Source of the DNA: Larix sibirica
Taxonomy: Eukaryota; Streptophyta; Pinopsida; Pinales; Pinaceae
Reading direction: 5' to 3'
Assembly (NCBI GenBank): GCA_004151065.3
Contig: NWUY0303888020.1
Span: 1-10,668, forward strand
DNA: 10,668 bases
Shown in pieces: positions 1-8,201 of the stretch. The position numbers were made by a program, and so were the translations under genes. Every line of letters starts with the position of its first letter. The stretch's first letter is position 1. The notes beneath the pieces are model-generated. The model was not told the origin of the DNA. It worked only from the letters and a program-made list of their open reading frames with translations, and did no database searches.

Positions 1-860
1 TACATAGACAAACTTTACAATAATTTATTAATTTTTCAAACAAGAATTTATATATGCAAGACCATCTTTTATCTCACAAAACCAGATGCAAATATTAATG
101 CATCTTCTTCTCTTTAAAAAATTTCCCAAAAATCCCGCTTAAAACATTTGCATCAAGGATCTTGTATTGATTTACAATTTAATTATATGCTATCTCTAAT
201 TTCAATTCTCCATCATAGAAAAATAAAGCAACAAAATTAAATTAAAAAATCTTAAGATAAAAACATGTCGGGGATACCACTGTATTAATGTTAAGATTGA
301 ATTTGAGTGTTCCAGAACAATGGAAAGAGTGCAACAGGTGATGGAGATGTGCCTTAATATCTTTAGAGTTTCCTGTGAGATAACTTGGTATCTAAGAAAA
401 CACAAATGGAATAACAAAATATTGCATATGGAATGATTTGCTAAAAAGCAATGTAATGGTTGGACATTGGAAAAGGCTTCAACAACCAAATTCCCCATCT
501 TCTTCGTGTAAAATGGCACTCTAATTTGAAAGTGATTTAATGCATTGTAGGGAAAGTTAATCATAGCTACCATAACCTAAGTTAATAACAACTACCATAA
601 CCTACCACCAACTTTGCCGCACTTTTATTTCTTCTCGACTCGAGTGAGTAGCAATGGTTTATGCAACGTGGATCAAGCAGATCCAGCAAGCAAATGATGC
701 AGTGAATCCAACAGGCAGATGATATAAATCAATATTTCAATAACACTGCCATAGTTTGGCAAATGGCACTTATAAGGTAGAAATATTTTTAATTTATTTT
801 TGTATTTTTCTTTAATTGCGTGAATGATAAAAATAGTCCAATAAGGACTTCCACTCCAAT
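1..860. other. AT-rich 5' flank of the LINE, no confident gene
   Basis: This stretch lies upstream of the LINE target site and is low in GC with many short A and T runs. I see no conserved domain, RNA gene or transposon end in it. It holds one minus-strand open frame (202-573, listed separately) and a 13-bp direct repeat, ctaccataaccta, at 567-579 and 592-604. The second repeat copy runs into an ACCTACC motif, which resembles plant MYB AC elements, but a motif this short occurs by chance. A short forward frame at 654-722 (22 codons) has no recognisable similarity. The stretch was contiguous with base 6154 onward before the LINE inserted. Confidence 0.6.
202..573 (-). CDS. Uncharacterised ORF, 123 aa, possibly spurious or an exon remnant
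   Basis: An open frame of 123 codons starts at an ATG at 571-573, three bases after an in-frame TAG, so it is close to a stop-to-stop frame. I do not recognise the protein. It is rich in Ile, Leu, Phe and His, with hydrophobic stretches near residues 40-62 and near the C-terminus, and it shows no clear catalytic or binding motif. The early part (FQIRVPFYTKKMGNLVVEAF) reads more like a normal soluble protein than the rest. A frame this long is somewhat uncommon in AT-rich DNA, but one such frame in 10 kb is not improbable. No TATA box or poly(A) signal was tied to it. It could be an exon of a decayed gene or a chance frame. Confidence 0.15.
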   Translation of the reverse strand: MVAMINFPYNALNHFQIRVPFYTKKMGNLVVEAFSNVQPLHCFLANHSICNILLFHLCFLRYQVISQETLKILRHISITCCTLSIVLEHSNSILTLIQWYPRHVFILRFFNLILLLYFSMMEN

Positions 861-879
861 AAGAAATTGATATATATTA
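861..879. repeat. Target-site duplication, 5' copy
   Basis: The 19 bases aagaaattgatatatatta recur at 6135-6153 with a single T/C difference (aagaaattgatacatatta). The two copies flank a LINE precisely, so they are read as its target-site duplication. A length near 15-20 bp is usual for target-primed reverse transcription by L1-type elements. The bottom-strand nick would lie at TTTCTT/AT, a loose match to the T-rich L1 endonuclease preference. Confidence 0.9.
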
Positions 880-1381
880 TGCTTTACAAAAGGGAGGATG
901 TTGAATTGATGGTTGTAATATACAACTTGGATAAGTGAATGAATGGAGATGGTGGATATGGCTCTGGATAAAAAAACCTGCAGGTTGATGACTGAAAAAT
1001 CCGGCTGAGGGATAGTTGTAGGGATGCACCAGGTCTTGGAGTCAAGTTGGTCCTGTGGATCAACCCAGTACCAACCAAGGGTAAAAAAAGTGGGAAAATT
1101 AATCATGCTGCTAACTATGCTATTTTTTTGCTAGGGTTTTTTTAGTTATTTTTTCTTTCGGGTTTTAATATTAGGCATGGTTGATCTACAGTGTGGTAAG
1201 GTTTAGGTCCATTTGAAGGCTCTTTACTAGGGTGACTTTAGTTTTTTCCTTATATTTTTACCTTGGCAGATGCTAGCATATTCCTTCAAAAGTGATCTTG
1301 GAGGCGCGTTTTTTATTGTGACAGGTGCCGGTCTTACCACCGGACCTTTTATCGCCTCCTCAGGTTTATTGATGTATTGGG
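880..1381 (+). other. LINE 5' UTR / internal promoter region
   Basis: About 500 bases separate the 5' target-site duplication from the proposed ORF1 start. No conserved protein reads through it; open frames on either strand here look like by-products. Full-length LINEs carry an internal promoter in this region, but no specific motif can be proven. Notable points are T-rich tracts at 1121-1165 with a gctagggttttttt motif (telo-box-like AAACCCTAG on the other strand), and a GC-rich stem-loop at 1323-1347 shortly before the ORF1 ATG. Confidence 0.6.
1323..1347 (+). repeat. Small GC-rich stem-loop in the LINE 5' UTR
   Basis: AGGT-g-CCGGT, loop CTTACC, then ACCGG-ACCT: nine base pairs with one bulged G and a six-base loop. 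It stands out as GC-rich in an AT-rich setting and ends 34 bases before the ORF1 ATG at 1382. Any role in translation or packaging of the element RNA is speculative. Confidence 0.4.
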
Positions 1382-2945
1382 ATGGCATCCCAAGATATGT
1401 CACGTATTGTGGATGGGGAGGGTTCCAGTCCCATTTTTATTCGCTCGCAGAAGGGGGAGGATGCAGGAGGTATATGTGAAGGCGGAAGTAAGGTGAAGGG
1501 GAAAGGATGCAGTAGAGAGAAGGCGCAGTTGCGGAGAAGGAAAAAGGCAGTAAAAGAAAGGGAGGGTTGGATACTTATTTTATAGATGCAAATACTAATT
1601 TGGACCGAGTTGAGATGCTGGCAAATGGGGCTTTGGTCAGTATATTTGAGTATGTTGCGGGAAGCCATGAAGAAATCTTGGAATGGGTTAATAGGCATTG
1701 GCACCCATTGTGGGTTTTATGCCTAGGGTCAATTTTTTGGTCAACGGGTGGCTTTTGTTCATCTTTCCTGATCCTAAACATGTCAGGAAAATTTTGGAGG
1801 GCACTTGGCTTTTTAAGGAAGGTTCCATCGTTTTGAAATGATGGCATACTTTTTTCGACCCGGTGAGAGAGTTGCAGTCGCGACAACATTATGGATGCTC
1901 ATTCTTGATCTGTCGATGGAATTATGGACTGAAAACATACTTATTGGCCTGGCCGAACTCTATGGGTAAATTCATAAGGGTGGATAAAAAATCCCTTTTT
2001 GGCATTGATAGGCAGATTGTTAGGGTTTTAGTGGAGTATAAAAAGGCTAAGGGCTTTCCAGCGGAGGTGGAGATTAATTGGGGATCTCGTGTGTTTAGGC
2101 AAAATTTAGACTATTTCAAAATACTATTCCATTGCTATCATTGTAGAATGACGGGTCACATTATGGTGAAATACCCTATGATGCTGCAGGATGCTCGTGC
2201 GGACTGTGTTTCTGGCTCGGGAACGATAAGTGCACACCTGGGCTATGAACTGAATTCGCCACAAGACATTAATCTGGGTAAGTTTTCTCCGACCTCTATT
2301 ATGCCATATAAAGATGTAACTAAAGCAGAACTGGATTTCTATCTAGATGCTGAGAAGTTATTGGATAAGCGTATATCTATTGGTGAGGTAGTTTTAAATT
2401 TGGGGGAATTTTCAAAACCAGTCAGGGACCTAGAATTGGGGGGATCCTATAACCCAGATAATTCTATTGAAGGGATTTCGAAGGGCCCTGCTTTAGTAGA
2501 ATACTCTACTACTCCTATAATTTTTGGAAATGATGGTGATTCATTTTCTGCTTTAGAAAGTCGAGGTGAACAGTCTCTGGGGTTAAATGGGAGTCGGTCT
2601 TCTTCTAAGGATGTGGAGGCTGGGGTTTATACCTTATCGGAATGTAAGATCCTGGATTCCTGTGGATATATGCCACAGAATGCTGGTGACTGTTTTACGC
2701 CTCTTAAGGTGTACTCTAAGAACCCATCTTTGAATTCGGAAATTGAACCTATAGAAAACTTAAGGTTCCAGAATGTCACGATACGAAAAAATAAAAACAA
2801 ATTTAAAGAACATACCGGGACTGAAGAATCCTACAAACCTGTTTTTGCTAGAATTGTGGAATATGATAATGTTATTGTTACATCACCGTCTAATAATCGT
2901 TCTGGGGCACTTAGAGCAGAGAGGCCCATAAGGGTGGGTGATTAA
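1382..2945 (+). pseudogene. LINE ORF1 (DUF4283-like RNA-binding protein with CCHC knuckle), broken
   Basis: ORF1 proteins of plant LINEs bind element RNA and form the ribonucleoprotein with ORF2. The start is placed at ATG 1382, which opens a basic, Gly/Lys-rich N-terminus (MASQDMSRIVDGEG...). Reading then has to move to the frame of 1567-1710 (LANGALVSIFEYVAG, then EEILEWVNRHW), and again near 1711 to the frame giving FLVNGWLLFIFPDPKHVRKI, EGTWLFKEGSIVLK and FDPVRE. Both moves equal loss of one base. A TGA at 1839-1841 interrupts LK-stop-WHTFFDP, where the family has LKRW, so CGA to TGA is likely. From there the frame is open to TAA 2943-2945. A zinc knuckle lies at 2133-2174 (C-x2-C-x4-H), but the last Cys is Tyr (TAC 2172-2174). 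A weakly conserved tail of about 250 residues follows. Its stop overlaps the ORF2 start as TAATG. Confidence 0.88.
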
Positions 2946-5807
2946 TGTCTATAGTTTCTATAAATGTCAGGGGTTTGGGCAAGGCTACTAGGGTTAGGGC
3001 CTTAACCAAAATAGTTCAAACTACTAACCCCGAAATCATCCTGTTACAAGAAACTATGTGTGAAGATTATTGTGCATTGAAAAATTTGGCTCACTGTTTT
3101 CCTGGGTGGGAATTCTCAGCTACTAGCTCTGTTGGGCTTTCGGGAGGATTACTAATGGGTTGGAATCCTCGTTATTACAGTTTCCGGTGTTTTAAGACTA
3201 GATGGGGTATCCTATTAGAGGGTTGGAGGTTGTCTTAACATAAAGATGACCATTCTGAATTGCTACGGGCCCTATAAAGAGAGGAGCATTTTTTAGGATT
3301 CTCTTAAACTTTATGGTCTATTTAATATTGATAACTTAATTATCACAGGTGATCTCAATTATACTTCATCTGTCTCAGAAATTTGGGGGTCTGTTGCAAG
3401 ATTGGACGATGTGGAAGAGTATTTTTCTGAGCTCCTGTGTACTCATGATTTAGTGGATGTATTGCCGGTGATTTGCGCTCCTACTTGGAAAAATGCGAGA
3501 AAGGGTTCTGCAGGCATTCATAAAAGGTTGGATACATTTCTGGTTAAGAGGTATTTTCTACAATCATTTCAGCGTTGTAGGTCATGGGTGGGGGATGTAA
3601 AATTGTCAGACCATTGGCCGATTTTCCTAATACTTGATGATGAAAAAATGGTGTTGGAATATCGATTCAAATTTAATAGTTCGTGGTTATTAAATGGCGA
3701 CTTTTGTGAACTTATTTGGCATTTATGGTTGACTTTCAACTGTGAGGAGGACTTGAATCCAATGGACTTATTAGTGTACAAACTTAGGAAACTAAAGGAC
3801 ATTGTCACTAAATGGACAAATAGGCAGAAGGATATGGATCAACGAGAATATTATGAGTTGGAGTGAAAAATTCAGGATATTCACTTAAGAAACTTTGACC
3901 AGAATTTAGGTGAAAAGGATTTCACACTACTGAAGGTACTGGAACAAAAGAAGGAAGATATCTTACAAAAGGAAGAAATGGAATGGAGACTTAAAAGCAG
4001 GGCTCTGTGGATCGGATTGGGAGACAAAAATACAATTTTATCCATTCTTATGCATCTTACATGAAAAAATCCAATTCCATATGGGAATTGTCAGATGAAG
4101 GGGGGAAACAAAATATGTGGTCAGGAGAACCTGCAGGCATCAGCTAAAAGTTTTGTTGGTAAAATATTTCCAGATACTGGTCAATGTGATTTGAATGCAC
4201 AACTGAGGACTGTTAGACTTTTTCCCAAATTTTTCAATGATCAAGAAGCTGTGGATATTGGAAAGCAGGTTTCTTTATTGGAGATTGAAGAAACGTTGAA
4301 GATTTTTGCTAAGGAGAAGAGTCCTGGGCCCGATGGATGGACCGTTGAACTCTTTTTGCATTTTTTTGATATCATGGGTAAGGATATTCTGGATATGGTA
4401 GAATTTTCAAGGACATAAGGTTTCATTTCTAGGGCTCTTAATTCTAAGTTTATCACGCTTATTCCAAAATGCAGCAAGCCAAATACATTTGGGTATTTTA
4501 GACCAATTGCTTTGTGCAATTTGGCCTGTAAAATCATTTCAAAGATTATTTCTGTCTGTTTGAAGCCAGCTTTGTCTAGGCATATTTGTTCAGAACAGTT
4601 CGGTTTTCTAGATGATCGACAAATCCTTGATGTTATTGGCATTTCACAGGAAATTATACATTCCATCAAAAGTCGGAAACTTAAAGCTATTTTTCTCAAA
4701 ATGGATCTTGAAAAAGCATATGATAGAGTTGATTGGGTTTTCTTGCGACTGATACTAATACAAATTGGAATACCCCTTCTGGTTATAAACTGGATTATGG
4801 CATGCGTTACTATTGTTAACATTGTTGTTCTGATAAATGGTGCTCCTTCTTGTTTCTTTAAAATTACAAGGGGTATTTGTCAATGGTGTCCATTATCTCC
4901 GCTTTTATTCCTTCTAACCATTGAAGGGTTAAGTAGACTGATTATTAAAGCCAAGGCTGAAGGTAAAATTAAGGGTATTAAATTTGCTAAAGATATAACT
5001 CTTTCTCATCTACTCTTTGTTGATGATGTTTTATTAGTTGGTTTGGATACTATTTATGAATGGTTGAGCTACAAAGATATTATAAAGGTTTTCTGTGATG
5101 CCTTGGGGATGTTGGTGAGCGCCAACAAATCCAGTTTCTTCCATTACAAGACATCGGATCTGAAGATTGTTGAACTAAAGGGAATCATGCCATACATTTT
5201 CTATCAATTGGAGGATGGTTTCAAATTTCTAGGTTTTTTCTTAAAGCCTAATTGCTACAAGAGAAAAGATTGGGAGTGGATGCTAACAAAGGTAGAACGC
5301 AGAATCAATCAGTGGACTTATAGACTTCTTTCGGTGGGTGTAAGAGTCACATTATTGAAGGCAGTTCTGAGTGGAATCTCGGTTTATTGGTTTTCTCTTA
5401 TGAGAGCCCCAATGTCAATCATCAACTCACTTAGGAAAACTTTTTTCAACTTTCTCTGGACGGGAGGTAAAGAAAAAAGCAAGTTGATCATGGTTGGTTG
5501 GGAAAGACTAGCATTGCCGGAAAGTTGTGGGGGATGGGGCATCAAAAACTTGTACTCTTTTAGCAGTGCTCTAAGACTTAAGATATCTTGGAGAGGATTA
5601 TTCAGATCTACTCTTTGGTCAAAATTCCTCTCGGTTAAATATATAAAAGGGGATATCATTGATTGGTTAAGAAATCCCAAAAAAAGGATAAGGGGAACCT
5701 CTTCTGTGTGGATGGGTTTTATCAAGGTTTATAACTGGATGGCAAAGGATCTCATTTGGTAGGTCGGGAATGGTGAAAATATATCAATTGGTTATAAACC
5801 TTTTTAG
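2945..5807 (+). pseudogene. LINE ORF2 (AP endonuclease + reverse transcriptase), broken
   Basis: ORF2 nicks the target and reverse-transcribes element RNA. ATG 2945 opens the endonuclease: INVRGLG (Asn7), LLQET (Glu36), then LNCYGPY, TGDLN (3345-3359), KRLDTFLVKR and SDHWPI. The reverse transcriptase follows: SPGPDGW (4320-4340), IPKCSKPNTFGYFRPIALCN, EQFGFL, MDLEKAYDRVDW (4701-4736), CPLSPLLF, FVDD (5016-5027), then the thumb-like FKFLGF, INQW, and a GGWGIKN segment. Lesions: one extra base near 3236; TAG 3294-3296 (ancestral Trp likely); TGA 3864-3866; one lost base near 4035; one extra G in the G6 run 4100-4105; TAA 4416-4418; TAG 5760-5762; TAG 5805-5807. The motif normally RQGCPLSP reads CQWCPLSP. 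No C-terminal RNase H or zf-RVT Cys/His domain is found, so the protein (about 950 residues to the last clear homology) is shorter than is usual for plant ORF2. The assignment is secure and the copy is non-functional. Confidence 0.95.
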
Positions 5808-6134
5808 TCGGTGAAAAGATATCAGTCGGTTAGATAATCTAAAGAAGCTATGGAAGGAGAGGAAGGCATAATATTATGGGAGGAATTCTAGGAAAATCAC
5901 AGATGCAGTGAAGGATTTGTGAACATATATGATTTTTTAGATCAATTTTTTGGTTAACCGTTCTGCATGATATGTTTTTAGGATGATAAGATATGTTGGA
6001 AGGAACTGTTTATTCTCTGGAAAATATTTTGAATGTTGGTGACAAGTCTGTTAAAGACTTGAATAGTCATGTACTATTTGATTCATTTTTTAATATCAAT
6101 AGTAATTTTTTTATTTTTTTTTATCTGCTAAAAA
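5808..6134 (+). other. Degraded ORF2 C-terminus and LINE 3' end
   Basis: Past the last clear ORF2 homology, fragments such as LKKLWKERKA and DDKICWKELFILWK appear in different frames, separated by stops, and suggest remains of the ORF2 C-terminal region. The zf-RVT type Cys/His cluster usual there is absent, so an internal deletion or a short subfamily is likely. The element ends with a T-rich run, then tttatctgctaaaaaa, directly followed by the 3' target-site duplication. Confidence 0.7.
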
Positions 6135-6153
6135 AAGAAATTGATACATATTA
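6135..6153. repeat. Target-site duplication, 3' copy
   Basis: aagaaattgatacatatta matches 861-879 at 18 of 19 bases and follows the A tail of the LINE immediately. The first two A residues could equally belong to the tail, so the true duplication is 17-19 bp. Confidence 0.9.
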
Positions 6154-6304
6154 AAATAATTTAACTAAAATTTATAGATAAATGCAAATTGTATACAAAA
6201 TATATTGATCTTTATAGCTCATTTGTACTATCCTACAAAATAATTCAAAAAGATAGAACATATAATAACCTCTACCTAAGGCAGAGACTAACAAAAAGAA
6301 CAGA

Positions 6305-6415
6305 TACATAGAATAGGTATACAAATTGTGGAAAAATAGTTACTCTAATCCAAGAAATCCTAGACATAGGATTAGAGTAATTATTTTTCCACCATTTGTA
6401 TACATATTCTATGTA
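6305..6415. repeat. 47-nt inverted repeat (hairpin): foldback MITE-like element or hairpin-RNA locus
   Basis: The left arm 6305-6351 and the right arm 6369-6415 are reverse complements at 44 of 47 positions, around a 17-base spacer. In RNA from the plus strand one of the three differences would be a G-U wobble. Outside the arms a weaker, gapped match (ctaacaaaaag and the complement of gtttttag) may extend the fold by some 15 bases. The spacer and arm edge also contain a small palindrome, aatcctagacataggatt (6356-6373). No coding frame crosses it. No target-site duplication or known terminal inverted repeat was recognised, so class assignment is open. A perfect-looking foldback can give rise to small RNAs, but neither transcription nor processing is shown by sequence alone. 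Confidence 0.85.
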
Positions 6416-7312
6416 GTTATATGTTTTTAGTTTAAAGAAAAATAGTATGAAATATTAAGAAATTATCATTTTATAAAATATAAAGAATAGAAAATATACT
6501 TATTAAATCTATGAAATGTTCTTGACAAAGATTAGTTTTTCTTTATGACGAGTATGTAGAACTTCTTAAAAAATTCATTTTCATTAGTTCAATTTATTAA
6601 CGATAATGGTGAATGGATCCAAAGGAATTATGTATTATTTCTCAAAAGCAATTTGTAGAAGTGCTATTTATTGTTTTAAACAGATACCAAAAAATAGGTA
6701 AGGTTGACTTACTTATGTATTCACTTAACCTAAAATAATATTTTGGAAAATATGAAGAAAAAATGTAGTTCAAGGTTATGCAAAAATATGGAATTCAAAC
6801 AATGTCAATTCATTAACCTTGTACCTATATTCTTGTGAAATCGTGAATAACAAGATGTGAAAAACGAATGTAAGAAGGGATAACCTGTTAAATGCATGAT
6901 TCTCTGCATGGAAGGGAATAATAAAATCATATGCTATCTAGCGAAATCCTAATATTGGATTGGGAAGGAATTCTGCATAAAATAATAATAGAATATAATC
7001 ATTGAGAAAAACAACTATCTGCGTTTGTTTTAAGTGCTGAGCGCAAGAATTTTTAATACCCATATTCATAAACCAAAATTTACATTAACTTGTATGGATA
7101 GCTAAGGGACTATGCACAAAGATGAAACTAGAGATTAATTTATAACAAATTATCTCATGGCATAGCAATATATTCAAATAGATTAAGAGTGTAAACAAAA
7201 CCATATGTATAACTAAAGAAATAAATTACCTTTGCAATAGAGTTCACATATAAAAATGTTAGATCCATAAACAATAAAATAAGGGGATAATCCCTTTAAT
7301 CATTCTTATGTT
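6416..7312. other. AT-rich non-coding stretch
   Basis: No open frame of interest, RNA gene, long repeat or transposon end is visible on either strand. Scattered A and T tracts dominate. A splice-donor-like AAAG|GTAATTT exists on the minus strand at about 7225-7233, downstream of the candidate small gene, and could belong to a longer transcript. Confidence 0.6.
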
Positions 7313-7318
7313 TTTATT
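7313..7318 (-). terminator. Possible poly(A) signal for the minus-strand spliced model
   Basis: AATAAA on the minus strand (tttatt on the plus strand) lies 48 bases downstream of the TAA at 7366-7368. Such hexamers are common in AT-rich DNA, so this only gains weight from its position relative to the gene model. Confidence 0.25.
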
Positions 7319-7365
7319 TGATCAATGTCGAAGTTATATCATCTATTGGTTACATGGCCAATGTA

Positions 7366-7829
7366 TTAAAAGAAAAGGGATCTTAATGATTTTCCCAATT
7401 CATTAATGTTGTATAGGTTACAGATCAATAGAAGAACCTCTAGGAGACTATGCCTCTTCAAATGAAGTCCTAAATTAAAAGCATTGAACAAGTTTAGCAT
7501 ACATGTAATTGTTCTGTCGTAGAGTGGTTGGCCACTTGAAGCCAATCCAAAGAGTATGCACAGTGGAAAAAGAATTAGAACTTGTAACAACCATGGAGGT
7601 TTAATTAAACACTATAACTAAAACTATATAACGTCAAAATGCTTACCCAAACTCAAGTCAGGGTTCATATCTGCAAAGGGGTTGACATCTCCGTTATAAC
7701 ATTAAAGGCTTCTTTTTCCAGTAAAAGAAGGTAATCTTAAAATATATACAGAAAATATTTAAGTACAAATAATTGGAAAAAAAAAACCTCTGAGAGCTTA
7801 CCATGGGAGCAATACACGCCTCTCCTCAT
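7366..7829 (-). CDS. Candidate small spliced gene, 88 aa, three exons, unknown function
   Basis: The model reads on the minus strand. Exon 1 is 7829-7802 (ATG, 28 nt), exon 2 is 7670-7647 (24 nt) and exon 3 is 7580-7366 (215 nt, TAA). Intron 1 (7801-7671, 131 nt) begins GTAAGC, is T-rich and ends CCCCTTTGCAG. Intron 2 (7646-7581, 66 nt) begins GTAAGC and ends TTACAAG. All three exons join in frame to give 88 residues. The N-terminus reads MRRGVYCSHDMNPDLSL and is followed by a hydrophobic run VLILFPLCILFGLAS (about residues 18-32), which could be a membrane or signal segment; the rest is Leu/Asn-rich. A minus-strand AATAAA lies at 7318-7313, about 50 bases past the stop. I do not recognise the protein. 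A stop codon directly precedes the ATG, and the same frame is open for over 50 codons upstream of it, so a longer, broken gene is an alternative. The 24-nt exon and 66-nt intron are small for plants. Confidence 0.28.
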
Positions 7830-8201
7830 TTACGACAAAGCTAATAGAGAGTAATGTAGATGATTCACAACAGTGACCAAGACATGGTTAGGCAAGAGTA
7901 CCACGTATTCAAACTCGACCATAGTTTGGCAGCTTGATACCTCTTCCATTGACCATGGTCTCCGATACAAGTTCGCAGAGAACTCTCTCGAAGAAGCAAA
8001 TCAAGGAATGAGTCCAAAAAAAGGTTTTTACTTTGAAATGACAATGACAACTCATGAATTTATGAGTTTTTACCCTAACCTAGGTGGCATTGGAATTTAT
8101 GGGAAGCTTAGTGATCACACTTATTAACTATAAGACAAGCATAACATGTTGACCTTGAAAATAATGGCAATGGATTGGGATCTCTGCTATCTTAAGTATT
8201 C

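Larger units (their letters stand above)
880..6134 (+). mobile_element. LINE (L1-type non-LTR retrotransposon), nearly full-length, inactive
   Basis: This element of about 5.25 kb carries, in order, a 5' UTR, ORF1 with a DUF4283-like RNA-binding domain and CCHC knuckle, ORF2 with AP endonuclease and reverse transcriptase, and a 3' end finishing in tttatctgctaaaaaa. It lacks LTRs and is flanked by a 19-bp duplication with 18 matches. Order and motifs fit plant L1-clade LINEs, which copy by target-primed reverse transcription. The copy is dead: ORF1 has two frameshifts and a stop, and ORF2 has three frameshifts and at least five in-frame stops. Many stops can be explained by C-to-T or G-to-A changes, as expected of a methylated, silenced element. 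The retained 5' UTR argues against 5' truncation, although an unusually long parental 5' UTR cannot be excluded. The C-terminal part of ORF2 seems shortened. The A tail is short and merges with the target-site duplication. Confidence 0.96.

Noticed and set aside
747-759. Shared 13-mer ccatagtttggca here and at about 7919
   Set aside because: Too short to be a meaningful repeat; surrounding sequence does not match.
789-1106. Minus-strand ORFs across the LINE 5' junction
   Set aside because: They cross the target-site duplication and element start, so they cannot be an ancestral gene, and no domain is recognised.
1270-1479. Plus-strand ORF of 69 aa before ORF1
   Set aside because: It has no similarity to LINE ORF1, spans the stem-loop in the 5' UTR and overlaps the proposed ORF1 start in another frame.
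1366-1704. Minus-strand ORF of 112 aa
   Set aside because: It lies antisense to the LINE ORF1 N-terminal region, whose plus-strand reading has family similarity; it is a shadow.
4241-4822. Minus-strand ORF of 193 aa
   Set aside because: It is antisense to the reverse transcriptase core (SPGPDGW to DLEKAYDRVDW) and has no independent support.
5384-5725. Minus-strand ORF of 113 aa
   Set aside because: Antisense to the ORF2 thumb-side region with conserved GGWGIKN reading on the plus strand.
880-6134. LTR retrotransposon or endogenous pararetrovirus
   Set aside because: No long terminal repeats, primer binding site, protease or integrase; the AP endonuclease and RT order is that of a LINE.
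6305-6415. CRISPR-like or Rho-independent terminator reading of the hairpin
   Set aside because: The DNA is eukaryotic, there is only one inverted pair, and arms are far longer than a bacterial terminator.
7873-8127. Plus-strand ORF of 84 aa as a real gene
   Set aside because: No usable ATG start (the first codon is TTG or similar), no domain, and overlapping minus-strand frames are equally open.
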